Shown here: positions 1-11,149 of the stretch, piece by piece
Layout of the letters: each line of letters opens with the position of its first letter
How positions within the stretch are numbered: position 1 is the stretch's first letter
Origin: Allodiplogaster sudhausi
Lineage: Eukaryota > Nematoda > Chromadorea > Rhabditida > Diplogasteridae
Direction of reading: 5' to 3'
DNA: 64,000 nt
Assembly (NCBI GenBank): GCA_945643635.1
Contig: CALZFC010000030.1
Coordinates: forward strand, 1,665,001-1,729,000
Made by a program: the position numbers and the translations under genes
Notes under the pieces: generated by a model
What the model was told of the DNA's origin: nothing
The model's database searches: none
The model's input: only the letters and a program-made list of their open reading frames with translations

Positions 1-84
1 CAAAATTTTACGCCTTTCTGTGCTTTTATTCCGGCTTTGCCTTGAATCCAAAAGCCTAGAAAACTTAATGCTCTCTTATTGCAG

Positions 85-830
85 AACTCCGACGGGTATC
101 AAGGGCACCAGGTCTACGTCCAGCAGCTCCACGTCAGGGATACCAGGCACCCGGTCACCAGATCCAGCAGGGTCAGGGACACCAGGCACCCGCTCACAAT
201 CAGTACCTTCAGCAGACTCAGGGACACCAGGCCCACGTCCAGCAGCTCCACCAGGGTCAGGGATACCAGGCACCCGGTCACCAGATCCAACAGGGTCAGG
301 GATACCAGGCACCCGCTCAGTACCTCCAGCAGGCTCAGGGACACCAGGCCCACGTCCAGCAGCTCCACCAGGGTCAGGGATCCCAGGCACCCGGTCACCA
401 GATCTAGCAGGGTCAGGGATACCAGGCACCCGCTCAGTACCTTCAGCAGGCTAAGGGACACCAGGCCCACGTCCAGCAGCTCCACCAGGGTCAGGGATAC
501 CAGGCACCCGGTCACCAGATCCAGCAGGGTCAGGGATACCAGGCACCCGCTCAGTACCTCCAGCAGGCTCAGGGACACCAGGCCCACGTCCAGCAGCTCC
601 ACCAGGGTCAGGGATACCAGGCACCCGGTCACCAGATCCAGCAGGGTCAGGGATACCAGCCACCCGCTCAGTACCTCCAGCAGGCTCAGGGACACCAGGC
701 CCACGTCCAGCAGCTCCACCAGGGTCAGGGATACCAGGCACCCGGTCACCAGATCCAGCAGGGTCAGGGATACCAGGCACCCGGTCACCAGATCCAGCAG
801 GGTCAGGGATACCAGGCATTTAGCGAGTAA
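85..830 (+). pseudogene. Gln/Gly/His-rich tandem-repeat protein gene, left part, frame-broken
   Basis: An exon appears to start after a TTATTGCAG acceptor ending at 84. The meaningful frame is Gln-rich and is built from 13-residue units such as GYQAPGHQIQQGQ, GYQAPAQYLQQAQ and GHQAHVQQLHQGQ. Other frames are also open but give unnatural Arg/Ser/Thr or Pro/Gly strings. Two lesions are visible: the first unit lacks four bases compared with the later ones (about 115-140), which shifts frame, and a TAG at 405-407 replaces a CAG seen in sister units. The reading ends at TAA 828-830, in what looks like the 3' tail of an antisense LINE. Matching Gly/Tyr/Gln coding sequence resumes at about 5066, so this is probably half of one gene split by the insertion. 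Function is unknown; the composition suggests a secreted or structural low-complexity protein. Confidence 0.55.
100..817 (+). repeat. 39-bp tandem repeat organised as a 117-bp higher-order repeat
   Basis: The string GCCCACGTCC recurs at 231, 348, 465, 582 and 699, exactly 117 bp apart. Each 117-bp unit is three related 39-bp (13-codon) subunits. The array holds about six higher-order units. Because 39 and 117 are multiples of 3, the repeat preserves frame, as expected of a coding minisatellite. Confidence 0.9.
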
Positions 831-867
831 AAATAAATAAAATGAATATAAATATAAATTGTACAGA

Positions 868-3745
868 TCATAAAACAACCGAAGGCTTATTGCTGGCAAT
901 ATAATTGAATAGCTTCGCGGCACGGATAAAGAAGGAATGAGACCGAGCTTTCAATCGACTTGTTGGGTAAGCTAATTTAAACGAGAGGCCACGAGTTCGG
1001 GAATTACGGAAATAAAAGTGATGGGGGTGACTAAGGGACAGTTTTCTATGACCAAATATGAGGCGACGAGCCAATGTGAAATCAAAATCTTCCCGACGCG
1101 CTTTAAGAGAAGGGAGGGAGAGGATGCGGTTCCTTTCCTCACTAGAAGGGACGGATAATGCTGAATAGCCATAACATCGACGGAAAATAACGCGGGTAAA
1201 GTAATTCTGGACTCTTTCTAAAACGCGGATATGTTTTAATAAATGGGGAGAATAGACAGTAGTACAGTTTTCTAGTATGGAGCGTACGTAGATAGTGTAG
1301 GCAGATAAGAGTACACTCTTGTTACAAGTGCGGAGGGCCCGAAGAATAAGATATGCCTTTGCGAGGGCAGAATTGGCTATTTTATTACAATGAAGAGAAA
1401 ACGATAAGCGGTCATCGATAATAATGCCAAGATCGCGAATGGAAACGATGGAAGAGAGAGGAGTGCCACTAAGCGTATAAGCAATTCGCGGATTAGTTCT
1501 ACCGATATGCAAGACAAAGCACTTATCAGGAGCAAGGGGAAGCTGCCATGTGTCAGCCCAAAGAGAGACCACGTCAATGGCGGACTGGAGATCGGGATTG
1601 TTGTGAGACGGAGGAAAAGACCGAAATATTTTAAGATCATCCGCAAAGCAGCGAGAAGTTGCACCCTGAGCAGAGACTAGAGGAGGTAGGTCGGCAGTGT
1701 AAATGATGAAGAGGAGGGGGCCAATAACGGTGCCTTGAGGGATACCACTTATGACAGGACGGGGGCTTGAAAGAGTTCTACCTACACGAACAGCAAAAGA
1801 TCGGTTATCAAGAAAATTAGCTATCCAATTAACTATAACGGGTGGGAAAGAGAGACATTTGAGTTTATAAATAAGCTTTGGATGACTGACCCTATCGAAA
1901 GCTTTAGCATGGTCGAAGTATACAACGTCTGTGGCATGTCCTTGGTGCAAAGAATGGGTCCAGCGTTCTAAGCAATCTAATAATTGGAACTCTATAGAAC
2001 GTTTACGACGAAAACCAAATTGTTCGTCTGGTAAAATATTATTAAGATCACACCACGAAGACAGTCTACGGCAAATAAGCTTCTCAAATAGTCTAGAAAA
2101 CATACACGTGATAGAAACGGGCCGATAGTTAGTGGGATCAGAGTAAGGAGGCTTTTTCTTAATGGGGACTACAATAGAGTGTTTCCAAATGCTAGGTACA
2201 GTCGATGAAACGAGTGAGAAATTAAAAATATATTCCAGAGACTCGCTGATCGGTATCGCAAGGTTTTTAATAAATCTAATATTGAAATGATCAGGGGTAA
2301 TGCAAGAACTATTGGACCAGGTCTCTATAGCTCGGCATATTTCATGTCTAGCAAAGACAAAATTAAAAGGAGAGCGAGAAGTAGGGGTTGAGAAGGGAAG
2401 GAGAATTCCATTATCTAATGTGAATGCGCAAGAAAAGGTGAGCGAGAGAAGTTCGGCCTTGTCTAAGTCAGAGAAGCAGTCATTACCAAGATGGTCAGTG
2501 AGAGTGTCTACGCCTCTCGGCTTAGAGGAGGTCTTGTTGCGTATATAACGAAAGAAGGTGGAAGTATTCTAAGATGCAACAATATGTTTCTCAACGTTAC
2601 GAGAGTATTTGTCGACAGACTTATTATAACGATCATTTGCTATTTTGAAATTGAGAACGGAGGCAGGGGACTTAATAGTAAGAGACTGAAGCCAGAGACG
2701 GTACCGGGTACGTTGTAACCGTAGGATATGATCCGGAAGTCTATCACCGTTAATGCTAACTTTCTTATAAGGGACAAAGAGGGACTCTGTTGCCTGAAGA
2801 GCTGAGATAAGTTGCGAGTACATCGTATCTATAGAGGTGATCGTAGAGTGTGCGGTAGGAAAATTGAATGATAGTAAAAAATTGTTGGCTGCAGCATAAT
2901 CACATCTGGAAAAATCCTTGATATAAGTGAAAGTGGGGAAAGGGAATGAGAGAGAAAGATCAGCTGTTACGCTGTTATGATCAGACGAGGCGAAAGGTGG
3001 GCATACAGATACGTTGGAAAGAAGATTGGGAGTGTTGCAAAGGATGAGATAAAGAACGTGGGAGTTACATGTAAAGGAAGGGGTGAGTTGGGCGAAGAAT
3101 GCGGTGGAGGTGAAGTCGAGGAAGAGCTTTGCCTGGGCTGGGACACTGCCGACTGGAGGGGAAGAAGGGACAGACCAGGAGAGTTCGGGGAAGTTCAGAT
3201 CCCCCAGAATGATAGTAGGATGTGCGCATGAAGAGAGATCGCGGAGAGAATTGATCAGACTAGAGTTGCCTTCAGCGGAAGAAGATGGAGCACGATATAC
3301 GGTAATAATACGAACAAGGCCGCCGTTAAAGCTACTGTCTACGGCAAGAAGATCAAAAGAGCCTGCAGTAGAGCTGGATAAGATAATCTTGCAAGAAATG
3401 GCGGAGTGGACTAAGAGACAAAACTCCACCCCCTTTGCGACGGGGGCGATCGGTGCGATAAACATTATAATTGGAATTGCCAGCTAAGATGAATGAATCT
3501 GGGTACTTAGAAGAGAGCCAAGACTCTACAATTGCAATAATGCCGAAAGACTGATTTAAAACATTAGCTAATTCCGCGGTCTTATTTACAATAGATCTGG
3601 CGTTAAACAATGAGATCTTGCAGACATCGACGGGAACTTTACAATGGGATAAGAGATTAGACCTGCGAATGGCACTGCTTAATTGTAATGGAGAGGAGGC
3701 CAATGGTAGAAAGAAGAAGGAGTGGGACCGGCGTTGCGATGCCAC
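868..3745 (-). pseudogene. LINE ORF2: endonuclease-reverse transcriptase, broken by frame changes
   Basis: The N-terminus (3745 down to about 3430) carries the start of an exonuclease-endonuclease-phosphatase fold (SLFNARSIVNK, then a VESW motif). Around 3425-3440, just after RKGGGV, coding passes to another frame, which gives the rest of the endonuclease with GDLNFP and SDHN motifs (to 2569). A stop (TAG) and another frame change occur near 2565-2575. The reverse transcriptase frame then runs through NYRPVSI (about 2125), DEQFGFR, KAFDRVSH, SGIPQGTVIGPLLF and the catalytic FADD (about 1640), ending at 868. The FADD in place of YADD is common in this clade. With at least two breaks this copy should not make a working ORF2 protein, unless the breaks are sequencing errors. 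Confidence 0.8.
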
Positions 3746-4773
3746 AGGTTATAGGGAGAGGGGGAAGCGGGAGCAGCACTGCGACGCTGTTGATAAGAGG
3801 AGAGAGGGGGGATAGTAAAGGACGGGTTACGATTGCGAGGGATGGCAGGACGCCTGTATTGTGGGGGAGGCTGGATGGGGACGGTGTTTGTGGGGCGGCC
3901 GAGATTGGCCTGAGAGAGTGGGCGAGGGTGGCGGAAGAACTTGGAATAATCCAAGCGGGGACGGGGAGCGGAGGGCTTGATGCCCCTTTGAGCCAGGGTG
4001 AGGGAAGGGCGGACGGAGATGCGGAAGAAGTCGTCCGACTGAGAGAGACGAGGGGCCTTCCTGATCATCTCCTCCTGGGCAGCGGAATTGGGTAGGACAA
4101 CTTTCAATAGAGCGGTGCGGGAGCCGCGAGAGGGGAGAGGGTACACTGCTACGGGGACAACAGAGACATCCAGGAAATCAAGCATACGTGTGATAACATC
4201 ATAGTAACAGAGAACTCGCTGAGTGGAAGTGCCGTATGCATAGTCCACACCGGCAACAACAACGGAACGACGGCGTTCTGTTCTATCGGCCTTCTCCTCC
4301 TCCGTCTCGAAGGAGGGGTTCCAGGCGCCCTCAGATACGAGAGAGGTGGAAGGGGGAGGAAGAGGTGGGTTGGAAGGAGGGGGAACGGAGGCAGCCCCGC
4401 GAGAAGGAGAAAGGGTGGGAGCAGTCATTTCAACGTCTAACTCGGTGCTAGCGGGAACGGGAGCAGAGAGGAAAGCATTAAAACGCGAAAGAAGATCAAA
4501 ATGGGCTGCCTCCAGAGTGGAGATTCGTTTCTCCTTCTCGGCCAGGAGAGTGGAAAGGGAATGGATGTCGTCGTCCTTGGCAGAGAGGGCGACGACCAGG
4601 GCGTCGACTTTCTGGGCCATGAGGTGGATGAGTTCGTCTTCGCTTGCCTCGTCGCCAACGGAGCCGCCATCAGGTCGAATCCGCTTGCGGCGGTTCTGGA
4701 ATCGATCGGCAAACGAGACCAGAGGAGAGACAGTCTTGGGAGGGTCAGAAGAAGAAGAGTCCAGACCAGACAT
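3679..4773 (-). CDS. LINE ORF1 protein
   Basis: An intact 364-codon frame beginning MSGLDSSSSDPPK. Residues about 45-95 form a likely coiled coil (heptad-like ALSAKDDDIHSLSTLLAEKE, then LEAAHFDLLSRF). A Pro/Ser-rich linker follows at about 105-150, then a domain of about 100 residues containing VVVAGVDYAYG and a basic, proline-rich tail. ORF1 proteins of CR1-like elements bind RNA, often through a coiled coil with a downstream RNA-binding region. No CCHC knuckle is visible. It overlaps the start of ORF2 by about 66 bases in another frame, which fits a two-ORF LINE. Confidence 0.7.
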   Translation of the reverse strand: MSGLDSSSSDPPKTVSPLVSFADRFQNRRKRIRPDGGSVGDEASEDELIHLMAQKVDALVVALSAKDDDIHSLSTLLAEKEKRISTLEAAHFDLLSRFNAFLSAPVPASTELDVEMTAPTLSPSRGAASVPPPSNPPLPPPSTSLVSEGAWNPSFETEEEKADRTERRRSVVVAGVDYAYGTSTQRVLCYYDVITRMLDFLDVSVVPVAVYPLPSRGSRTALLKVVLPNSAAQEEMIRKAPRLSQSDDFFRISVRPSLTLAQRGIKPSAPRPRLDYSKFFRHPRPLSQANLGRPTNTVPIQPPPQYRRPAIPRNRNPSFTIPPLSSYQQRRSAAPASPSPYNLWHRNAGPTPSSFYHWPPLHYN

Positions 4774-4996
4774 AACTCATAAAGGGCCTAAGTAGATCAC
4801 GTATTCCCCTGGCCCAAGGGTACTAGTTGAGTTGGATGACGAAAGGAGAGAGAGAGGAAGCTCGTATACGGCAAGAGGTAACCTTAGAAAGTGCCTTTGG
4901 AGACTTGGGAAGGCCTGAGGCACACAGGCGGAAGCATTAGCTGCAGCTGAGCGGACCGTTAAGGAGCCAAGAGTTGAGCGGCCGCACAGCAAGAGA

Positions 4997-5066
4997 GGGC
5001 AGCGGGTGTGAGCAGGGCAGCGGGTGTGAGGAGGGCAGCGGGTGTGAGGAGGGCAGCGGGTGTGAG
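4997..5066. repeat. 18-bp tandem repeat at the LINE 5' end
   Basis: Four near-perfect copies of GCAGCGGGTGTGAGGAGG lie head to tail. They sit upstream of LINE ORF1 on the minus strand, where 5' UTR repeats (monomers) are common. They could instead belong to the interrupted repeat gene, but a stop (TGA) recurs in the plus frame that joins the downstream exon. Confidence 0.7.
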
Positions 5067-5564
5067 GATACGTGCAGGGAGCCCCTGTGCAGGGTCAGGA
5101 TTACCTCGGAGAGGGCCACGGGTCCCGCTACGAAGCGCCTGAGCAGATCTCCAAGCAGTACGGCAACCGCCCCGCCTTCTACGATTCTAACCGCGGTTTG
5201 TTCTAGCAGATATTCGTGTGGCTGAATAATGAAATAAAAATGAATCATTGTTCAGGAGTCTACTACGACGACCAGCGTGCCTACTTCTACAAGCCCAGCG
5301 GAGGCCACGGCTCGTCTTCTGCCTCCAAACTCGCCGCTGGCCAGGCCCACCGCTCTTCTTCCGCCTCCAACCTCGCCACTGGCATCGACATCCGTGCGCT
5401 CCAAGTTCTCCGTGTCGGCAACGGCACTGAGGTGCGACAATGTTCAATTGCCAACTTAATTATTTAATAATCAAGAGTTATTTAGCAAACACAGTAATCA
5501 ATCAATATTTTAGGGTAAACTCGAGGAGATCCGCCGCGTCGTCGCCTCGGTCTACCTTGGATAG
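5066..5564 (+). pseudogene. Right part of the LINE-split Gln/Gly/Tyr-rich gene (three exons)
   Basis: Exons 5066-5195, 5256-5431 and 5514-5564 join with consistent phase through GT..AG introns of 60 and 82 bases. The first reads GYVQGAPVQGQDYLGEGHG, echoing the GYQAP/QGQ units of the left part. The second begins with VYYDDQRAYFYKP, followed by two Ser-rich segments (GSSSASKLAAGQAHR and RSSSASNLATG) and GIDIRALQVLRVGNGTE. The last is GKLEEIRRVVASVYLG then TAG. A polyadenylation-type AATAAA lies at about 5655. The end looks unmutated, so the gene may have been lost recently, or an uninserted allele may exist. I do not recognise the family. Confidence 0.55.
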
Positions 5565-6149
5565 AGCCCCCGCCTTGGGCACCTTCATCACACCAAACCC
5601 CTCTCCTGCCCATGCACATTTCCCCAGTCTCCGCCATTCCCCAGTCATGGGCCGAATAAAATAGTTTTTATGAACCGCATCACAAAGGCAACACCAGAAG
5701 AAATGAAATTCTTGCAAGCGTTGGAATTTTTATAATTTAGCAAATGAATAGTTTGTTCTTTCACGGAGTTACAAAAGAATCCAGAAAATCTTTTATCCAA
5801 ATTAATTATCTTCCTAAATGTACATATATATTTTGAACAGCTCACAATTTCACGAACATAAGAATTAATATCGCTCATTCTTTGAACAGAACTGGATGAA
5901 GGAGTTGAAATCGAATGCTTGCTTGCTCAAAAACTTTTGTATCTGTCTCACAACGAGTAGATTGAAGCAAGTCGCTCGAGCAGCTTCTTGCAAGATTGAC
6001 AATGCGCCCGCTACGAAACCCTTACAATCATATTAAAAATTCATGTTAAGGTGTCAACTGTGCCTTTTAACACTTATTCTTAAATACTAAGGAAATTATT
6101 TGAAACACTCGTGATACGTAAAATTTTTTGCCAACTTTTTGCTTCGGAT
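5565..6149. other. Non-coding, 3' flank of the repeat gene
   Basis: AT-rich sequence with an AATAAA near 5655. I see no convincing exon. Confidence 0.6.
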
Positions 6150-6455
6150 CATTCGGAAAGTTCTAAACAACCGATCACATTGTGCGTTTCAAGATGAATG
6201 CACGTAGATTTGGCTAGCATATTTAGATTAAGGCATTCGGGTTTTACCATAATTGAGCATGAAAATGACAAAATTGCTTGCCTTCATGTCTCAAAAACTT
6301 ACCATATTGTTTACAACAAATTGGCGCAGTATCACTTTGAATTAAACAGTAAAACCTGAGTGCCCGATCCAATATGCAAACCAAATCGACGTGCTTTCAA
6401 ACGCACAATTTGATTGGACATTTTGAAACTTTCCGAATTCTGCCTGAACAGCAGA
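6150..6455. repeat. Foldback (inverted-repeat) element
   Basis: Sequence at about 6150-6265 matches the reverse complement of about 6350-6450. GTAAAACC, CCAAATC.ACGTGC, AACGCACAAT and ACTTTCCGAA appear in the same order in both arms. A spacer of about 85 bases separates them. Arm identity is roughly 75-80% by eye. It resembles an old foldback MITE. Confidence 0.7.
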
Positions 6456-6671
6456 GACGAAGACTTGGACCGGTTCGAAGTGCAGCACAGGCTGCTGCAG
6501 TGACCAGTCGCCGTATCGTAGGTGAGACTCAAACGACTTGGTCTCCCATTTGTCTTCGATCCATTCATAGCGAAAAATTGGAGAGTCTATAACACAATAA
6601 GCGCACTGAACGCGAATCTTACGAATCCGTCGGGCTTCGTCTTCAGACTGGTAGGGTCCGCCACCGGTGAC

Positions 6672-7299
6672 TTAGAATTCCATGACCTTTTCACTGGAGA
6701 TGACGTCACCACCTTCTCGGCAAATACGGTAGCGAGTCACCTTCTTATTACTCATCCTACAAGACCAGCTCTCGTAGACGAGAATACTGTAATGATCGGG
6801 ATCGGTTGGTCGCTCGACAATTTGCGAGATATCCTTGAATATGCGCGGATGTCCAAGAGTTTCTTTCAGGACTTCGTAGTCCGCTACGTGATTGTGAAAG
6901 AGAGGTGAATCTGAGAAGAATTCAGAGAAACAGGCATGAAGAGCTGGGTGGAGCTTACGAAGCTCGCCGCTTGGAAGTAGCCCTGGACATCGCGCGATGA
7001 AAGCGGTAGAACGCATGTTGCGTGCTGGACAGCAGTGGGGATGACGCCAGCGAGGTGATGAAATAGCCGAAATCACTGGGACGGTAATGACTGAGAATGG
7101 GAAAGTCTGGGTTGATTCTGTCGTCCTCGGACAGAAGACGTCTAGAGGCCATTGGGAAGTCCGCGTTGTGCGAGTTCATCTTCTGAGGGTGGCGCCAGAG
7201 AATCGTGTGCTCGGAGAGGACGAGAATCTTCTGTGCCAGCCTGGCGCCGAAGATCGTGAACTGGAAAGTTGCCGATCGGAACCAGAGCACGCACTGCAA
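6672..7299 (-). pseudogene. Unrecognised coding remnant in two frames
   Basis: Two long minus-strand frames overlap. One (6955-7299) contains FGARLAQKILVLSEHTILW and INPDFPILSHYRPSDFGYF. The other (6672-7076) contains FSEFFSDSPLFHNHVADYEV and PTDPDHYSILVYESWSC. Composition looks protein-like, and the second seems to continue the first after a frame change or a short unresolved intron near 6980-7010. Coding-like sequence may go on to about 6450 (FRYEWIEDKWETKSFESHLR). I know no family for it, and there is no clear start. Confidence 0.3.
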
Positions 7300-7329
7300 T
7301 GACTGGGCGCATGAAAGAGTTCAGATGCA

Positions 7330-9393
7330 TTCCAATTTAAAATAAATGCATCATTCTTAAGACGATAGGTTCGTGTAAAGGATGTGAGACATTAATTTAT
7401 ATAATATCAAGAATCGTTGCTACGCTCGAACATACATAATACTATAAAATGCTAAATTCGCCGCCCAACTTAGAAGATTTGCGAATGTTTCAAAAGAGCT
7501 TTGCGTCTGACAAGAGCAATGAGAAAATAGAGATACGAGAGATAATCAAGTAAAGAATCAAACAGTCATTTAGGTTGCTTAATATCAAAAATGGACAGCA
7601 ATAGAAACGTTTAGGTTGCGATTCGTCGATTGAGAGCTCGAGAAAGCACAAAATGAACAGCAAATACGGTGCAAATAAAAGCATCTCACTGCAACTTGAC
7701 GAGTTCACTGACCTGACAACACGCTTTTTTTCGCAAGTAATTTTAATATCTTTTAATCTAAAGAAGTTATTGTAATAGGAATCACACAGACGGATTGCCA
7801 CCAGTTGCGGGAAATAAAAGGTGTTGATTGTTTTGTGAAGTGCTTTCTTCTCTTCAAAATTAACAATTGGTTCTCATGGAATCTAGCAAACCATCAAGAT
7901 TCCTTTTTGTCATGTTGCGATGGGAAACAATCAATGAGCTGGGAGGAGAGAATTAGTCCCACGAATGCCAAATTCCGCCCGGCATAGGTTGCTACTACGC
8001 TCATCCTAATAGTTAAACTGCTGCTTGCAATGCTTCTTGTATTGGATTATCGTTAAACATTAGCAGACAGCGATTGATCATGAACAAATCAACCAATTCA
8101 ACCAATTTCATCTCCAGGAGAAGTCCACTCATTTGACTATATATATGACGTAGTGAAATGTGATTTAAAAACAAACTTATAACTTTTAAAAAACAGTGCT
8201 CTGCAGAGGATTTCTGTAGGGAAGTTGTATTTACATATGGTGTATGATGAATAAAAATAAATTCTTAAGAAGTAATAAGCAAAATTATAGCATGCATATA
8301 CATATTTACATCCCGCCAAATGGAACATTAATGATGCTGATTCAATTCTCGCTTTGCCTTGAGGCTGCGGACGACGATGAACATGCCCGACGAACTCGCT
8401 CACTTTGCTGTCATATCTGAAATGAATGTTTCATTCTCTCTATAATTTCTCGTTCGCTGTTAAATTGACATGATTAAAGTGCAAAAACAAATTAACATTT
8501 AAATGCAAAAGTTACGAGATTTCTACACAAAATCACGATGCGAGGGCGTGATCTTAGTACTCAGTTTACAAATGCTAGAGTAAAATGTAAGAGAAGCCTC
8601 GTAGACTTGATCACTGCACAGAATGCAGCCATATCGTGCATATGCAAAATTGTCTCATTTTTGTGCATTTAAATTAGATAATTTCATAATTTACATGCAA
8701 ATTAATAATAAAAATAACCAGTTGTTTTGTAGACGTCAATCGATCGGTCAGTTTATACGATGAAACAAAAATAAATACATATGTAACACACTGGAAAATT
8801 ATCAATGTAACTAAACTTCAATTTCTTGCCTTCACGAGAGAAATATTGTGGAAGGTTTCCAGCGACTAAATAATATTTAGTTTTTTGACCGTATTTGGTC
8901 AATCATGCAACCAGAGGCTGATCGACATTTCAAAAAAAAGACAGAAAAGTCGGAAAAAGCTTTCGAAAATTTATCTATTTAAATAATGTGAGTTACATTT
9001 TTATTTCCTTCTTCAGCATGCAATATTTTTGCATTTTCATTCCTGAATAATTACAATGACTAACTTATTGATAATTTGAAAATGATAATTTAATTGCCAA
9101 AAAAGGACTGTTTGAGTTGAAAACAATTAAGGGCAAAAAAAAACCTAGAACTAATACTTTGAACCTTGAACTATAACCGGTGCGGTCGTAGAGAAATAAG
9201 TCATTTCTTTTTATTTTCATACGTGCATTCCCTTTAAACGTTTCTTATATCATATTGTTAGGAAACCAGGCTTGACTTTGCAAGAATTCTCAGTTCATAG
9301 AACTTTTATCATGCAAGGGAGAGAAGATAGGATGAGAGTGAAGCGTAGAGGTTGGGAGAGGAGAGAAGAGACGAGACTGGAGAAAGGGGCGGC
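7330..9393. other. Non-coding AT-rich stretch
   Basis: No convincing exons. It contains one copy of a dispersed repeat (8061-8375), described separately. Confidence 0.5.
8061..8375. repeat. Dispersed repeat, copy 1
   Basis: Shares an ordered set of matches with 12545-12880: TTGATCATGA.CAAATCA, TTTCATCTCCAGGAGAAGT, GTGCTCTGCAG, AAAATTATAG and AATGATGCTGATTCAATT. Overall identity is perhaps 70-75%, with small gaps. It is non-coding and of unknown type. Confidence 0.7.
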
Positions 9394-10855
9394 TTATTTC
9401 GGGGCGAAGTAGGCCGAGGTGCATCCGGGAGCGCCGCTTCCGCCGCCGCTGCCGACAGCGAAGTAGGCGGACTGGCCGGGGATCACCTTGGCTCCGCCGC
9501 CGCCACCACCTCCGCTGGCGCCGCCGCCGCCCACGCCGAAGTACGCGGACTGCGCGCCGCCGCCACCTCCTCAAGAAAGATAAAAGATGACTGGGTCGAA
9601 GAACAATGGAAGCGGAGAGGATCGGAAAGGACGCACCACCGCCGACGCCGAAGTAGGCCGAGGTCGCGCCGCCGCCTCCGCAGCCAGAGGGAGCAGGAGG
9701 GAGAGGAGCAGCTCCGCCAAAGTTGGCTGCGCCGCCCACAGCCGTCATCGTCGAGGCTCCTTTAATTTGGAAATTGTTCCTTAATCGTCATCGTCGCGGC
9801 TCCTTAAGCACCAAAGAATTAAGAATTGAACCAACCCTTGGGAACGCCGCCGACAGCCGTCATCGTGGAGACTGCAAATATTAATTTTTATGTTTATTAT
9901 CATAAATACAAATAATGAAACAGAAAGAAATGCCCAAATAACCCCCACCGCCAAGAGGGGCGCCGCCCACAGCAGTCATGGTGGAAGCTCCGCCTCCCAT
10001 GGGGGCTCCGCCCACTGCCGTCATGGTGGAAGCTCCCGATCCCATGGGAGCTCCGCCCACAGCAGTCATGGTGGAAGCTCTGCCTCCCATGGGGGCTCCG
10101 CCCACTGCCGTCATGGTGGATGCTCCGCCTCCCATGGGGGGTCCGCCCACTGCCGTCATGGTGGAAGCTCCGCCTCCCATGGGGGCTCCGCCCACTGCAG
10201 TCATGGTGGAAGCTCCGCCTCCCATGGGGGCTCCGCTGACTGCCGTCATGGTGGATGCTCCGCCTCCCATGGGGGCTCCGCCCACGGCTGTCATCGTAGA
10301 AGCTCCGCCTCCCATTGGAGCTCCGCCCACCGCGGTCATGGTCGACGCTGAAATAACTTTTTATAGACTTTGGTCATGGATTGCAGACTTTTTTCTTACC
10401 TCCGCTGCCGTCATGGTGGAAGCGCCGCGTCCAATAGGAGCTGCACCCACGGCCGTCATCGTAGAAGCTCCGCCTCCCATGGGTGCCCCTCCCAGCGCCG
10501 TCTTCGTAGATGCGCCGCCGACAGCGGGAGTCCCACCAACCGCGAAGTACGCAGATTGCGCGCCGCCGCCGCCGCCAACGCCGAAGTAGCACGAGGCTCC
10601 TGAGGTAGAAATAGATGAGTCATTATTTGTTAAGTATGTAGTAATTATCTTTTAATAAGAACATGAATCGATTGACAAAGGTTGGCAAACATATGGGGAC
10701 CACTGGAATATCAATAAATACCAACCAGGGGCTGCGCCGCCGCCGCCGCCAAAGCCGCCAGCCGGCTTGTTCCCTCCAGCAACCGGGGTGGGCGAGAAGT
10801 AGGCCGAGGCCGCGCCGCCGCCGCCCGCGCCTGCGCCAAAGTAGACAGAAGACAT
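9394..10855 (-). CDS. Gly/Ala-rich repeat protein with SAYF and STMTAV motifs
   Basis: The minus-strand model starts MSSVYFGAGAGG at 10855. Proposed exons are 10726-10855, 10400-10599, 9943-10347, about 9836-9871, 9637-9759 and 9394-9569 (ending SAYFAPK-stop). Introns have GT..AG ends and phases agree at the first junctions. The middle is an array of a 15-residue unit, GGAPMGGGASTMTAV. Both ends carry Gly-rich segments with SAYF, SCYFG or SVYFG motifs, so the protein has a terminal-motif/repeat/terminal-motif plan. There is no signal peptide or membrane segment. I do not recognise the family. The regular Gly/Ala/Ser/Thr repeat suggests a disordered or structural protein. Other frames through the array are open only because the 45-bp unit lacks stops. 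Confidence 0.65.
9943..10347 (-). repeat. 45-bp coding tandem repeat
   Basis: About nine copies of a 45-bp unit encoding GGAPMGGGASTMTAV on the minus strand, with isolated substitutions. Imperfect copies continue in the flanking exons (10400-10599 and 9637-9871). Confidence 0.85.
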
Positions 10856-11149
10856 CTTCAGCGAAGCCCGGAGGAAGCGAAGGAGAATCGAGAGAGCGAA
10901 TGGGCGAATGAGGGAATCCCTTACTTTCGGCTCTTTTATATGGACCAGCCAACAAGTTTATTTGCATTTTTCTGACAAAATGATCGAAAAGGGCAAAGAA
11001 TCTCAACACTTCTCACGTTTCATAAGGATAGCCAACACAACATAATTAAATATTAACGATTATTTATATTTTTTAGTAAACGAGAAAGAAAGCATAACTA
11101 ATTATTGCAAATCCATTTTGCCATGCAGATTCCTCTTTCATACATCCTT

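Larger units (their letters stand above)
818..5065 (-). mobile_element. CR1/Jockey-type non-LTR retrotransposon (LINE)
   Basis: A minus-strand element with ORF1 (coiled-coil protein) at 3679-4773 and ORF2 (AP endonuclease plus reverse transcriptase) at 868-3745. The 3' end lies near 818-840, where repeat-gene sequence gives way to A/T-rich sequence. The 5' end is placed near 5065 because repeat-gene-like coding sequence resumes there. Four copies of an 18-bp repeat sit at the 5' end. GGATAC occurs at both junctions, which could be part of a target-site duplication but is too short to prove it. Boundaries are approximate. The FADD motif, the endonuclease motifs and the C-terminal RVQN region fit the CR1/Jockey group. 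Confidence 0.8.

Noticed and set aside
76..923. Minus-strand and other plus-strand ORFs over the 117-bp array
   Set aside because: Shadow frames of the Gln-rich repeat; composition is unnatural.
9890..10589. Plus-strand ORFs over the 45-bp array
   Set aside because: Antisense frames of the Gly/Ala-rich gene; the minus strand has clean splice sites and terminal motifs.
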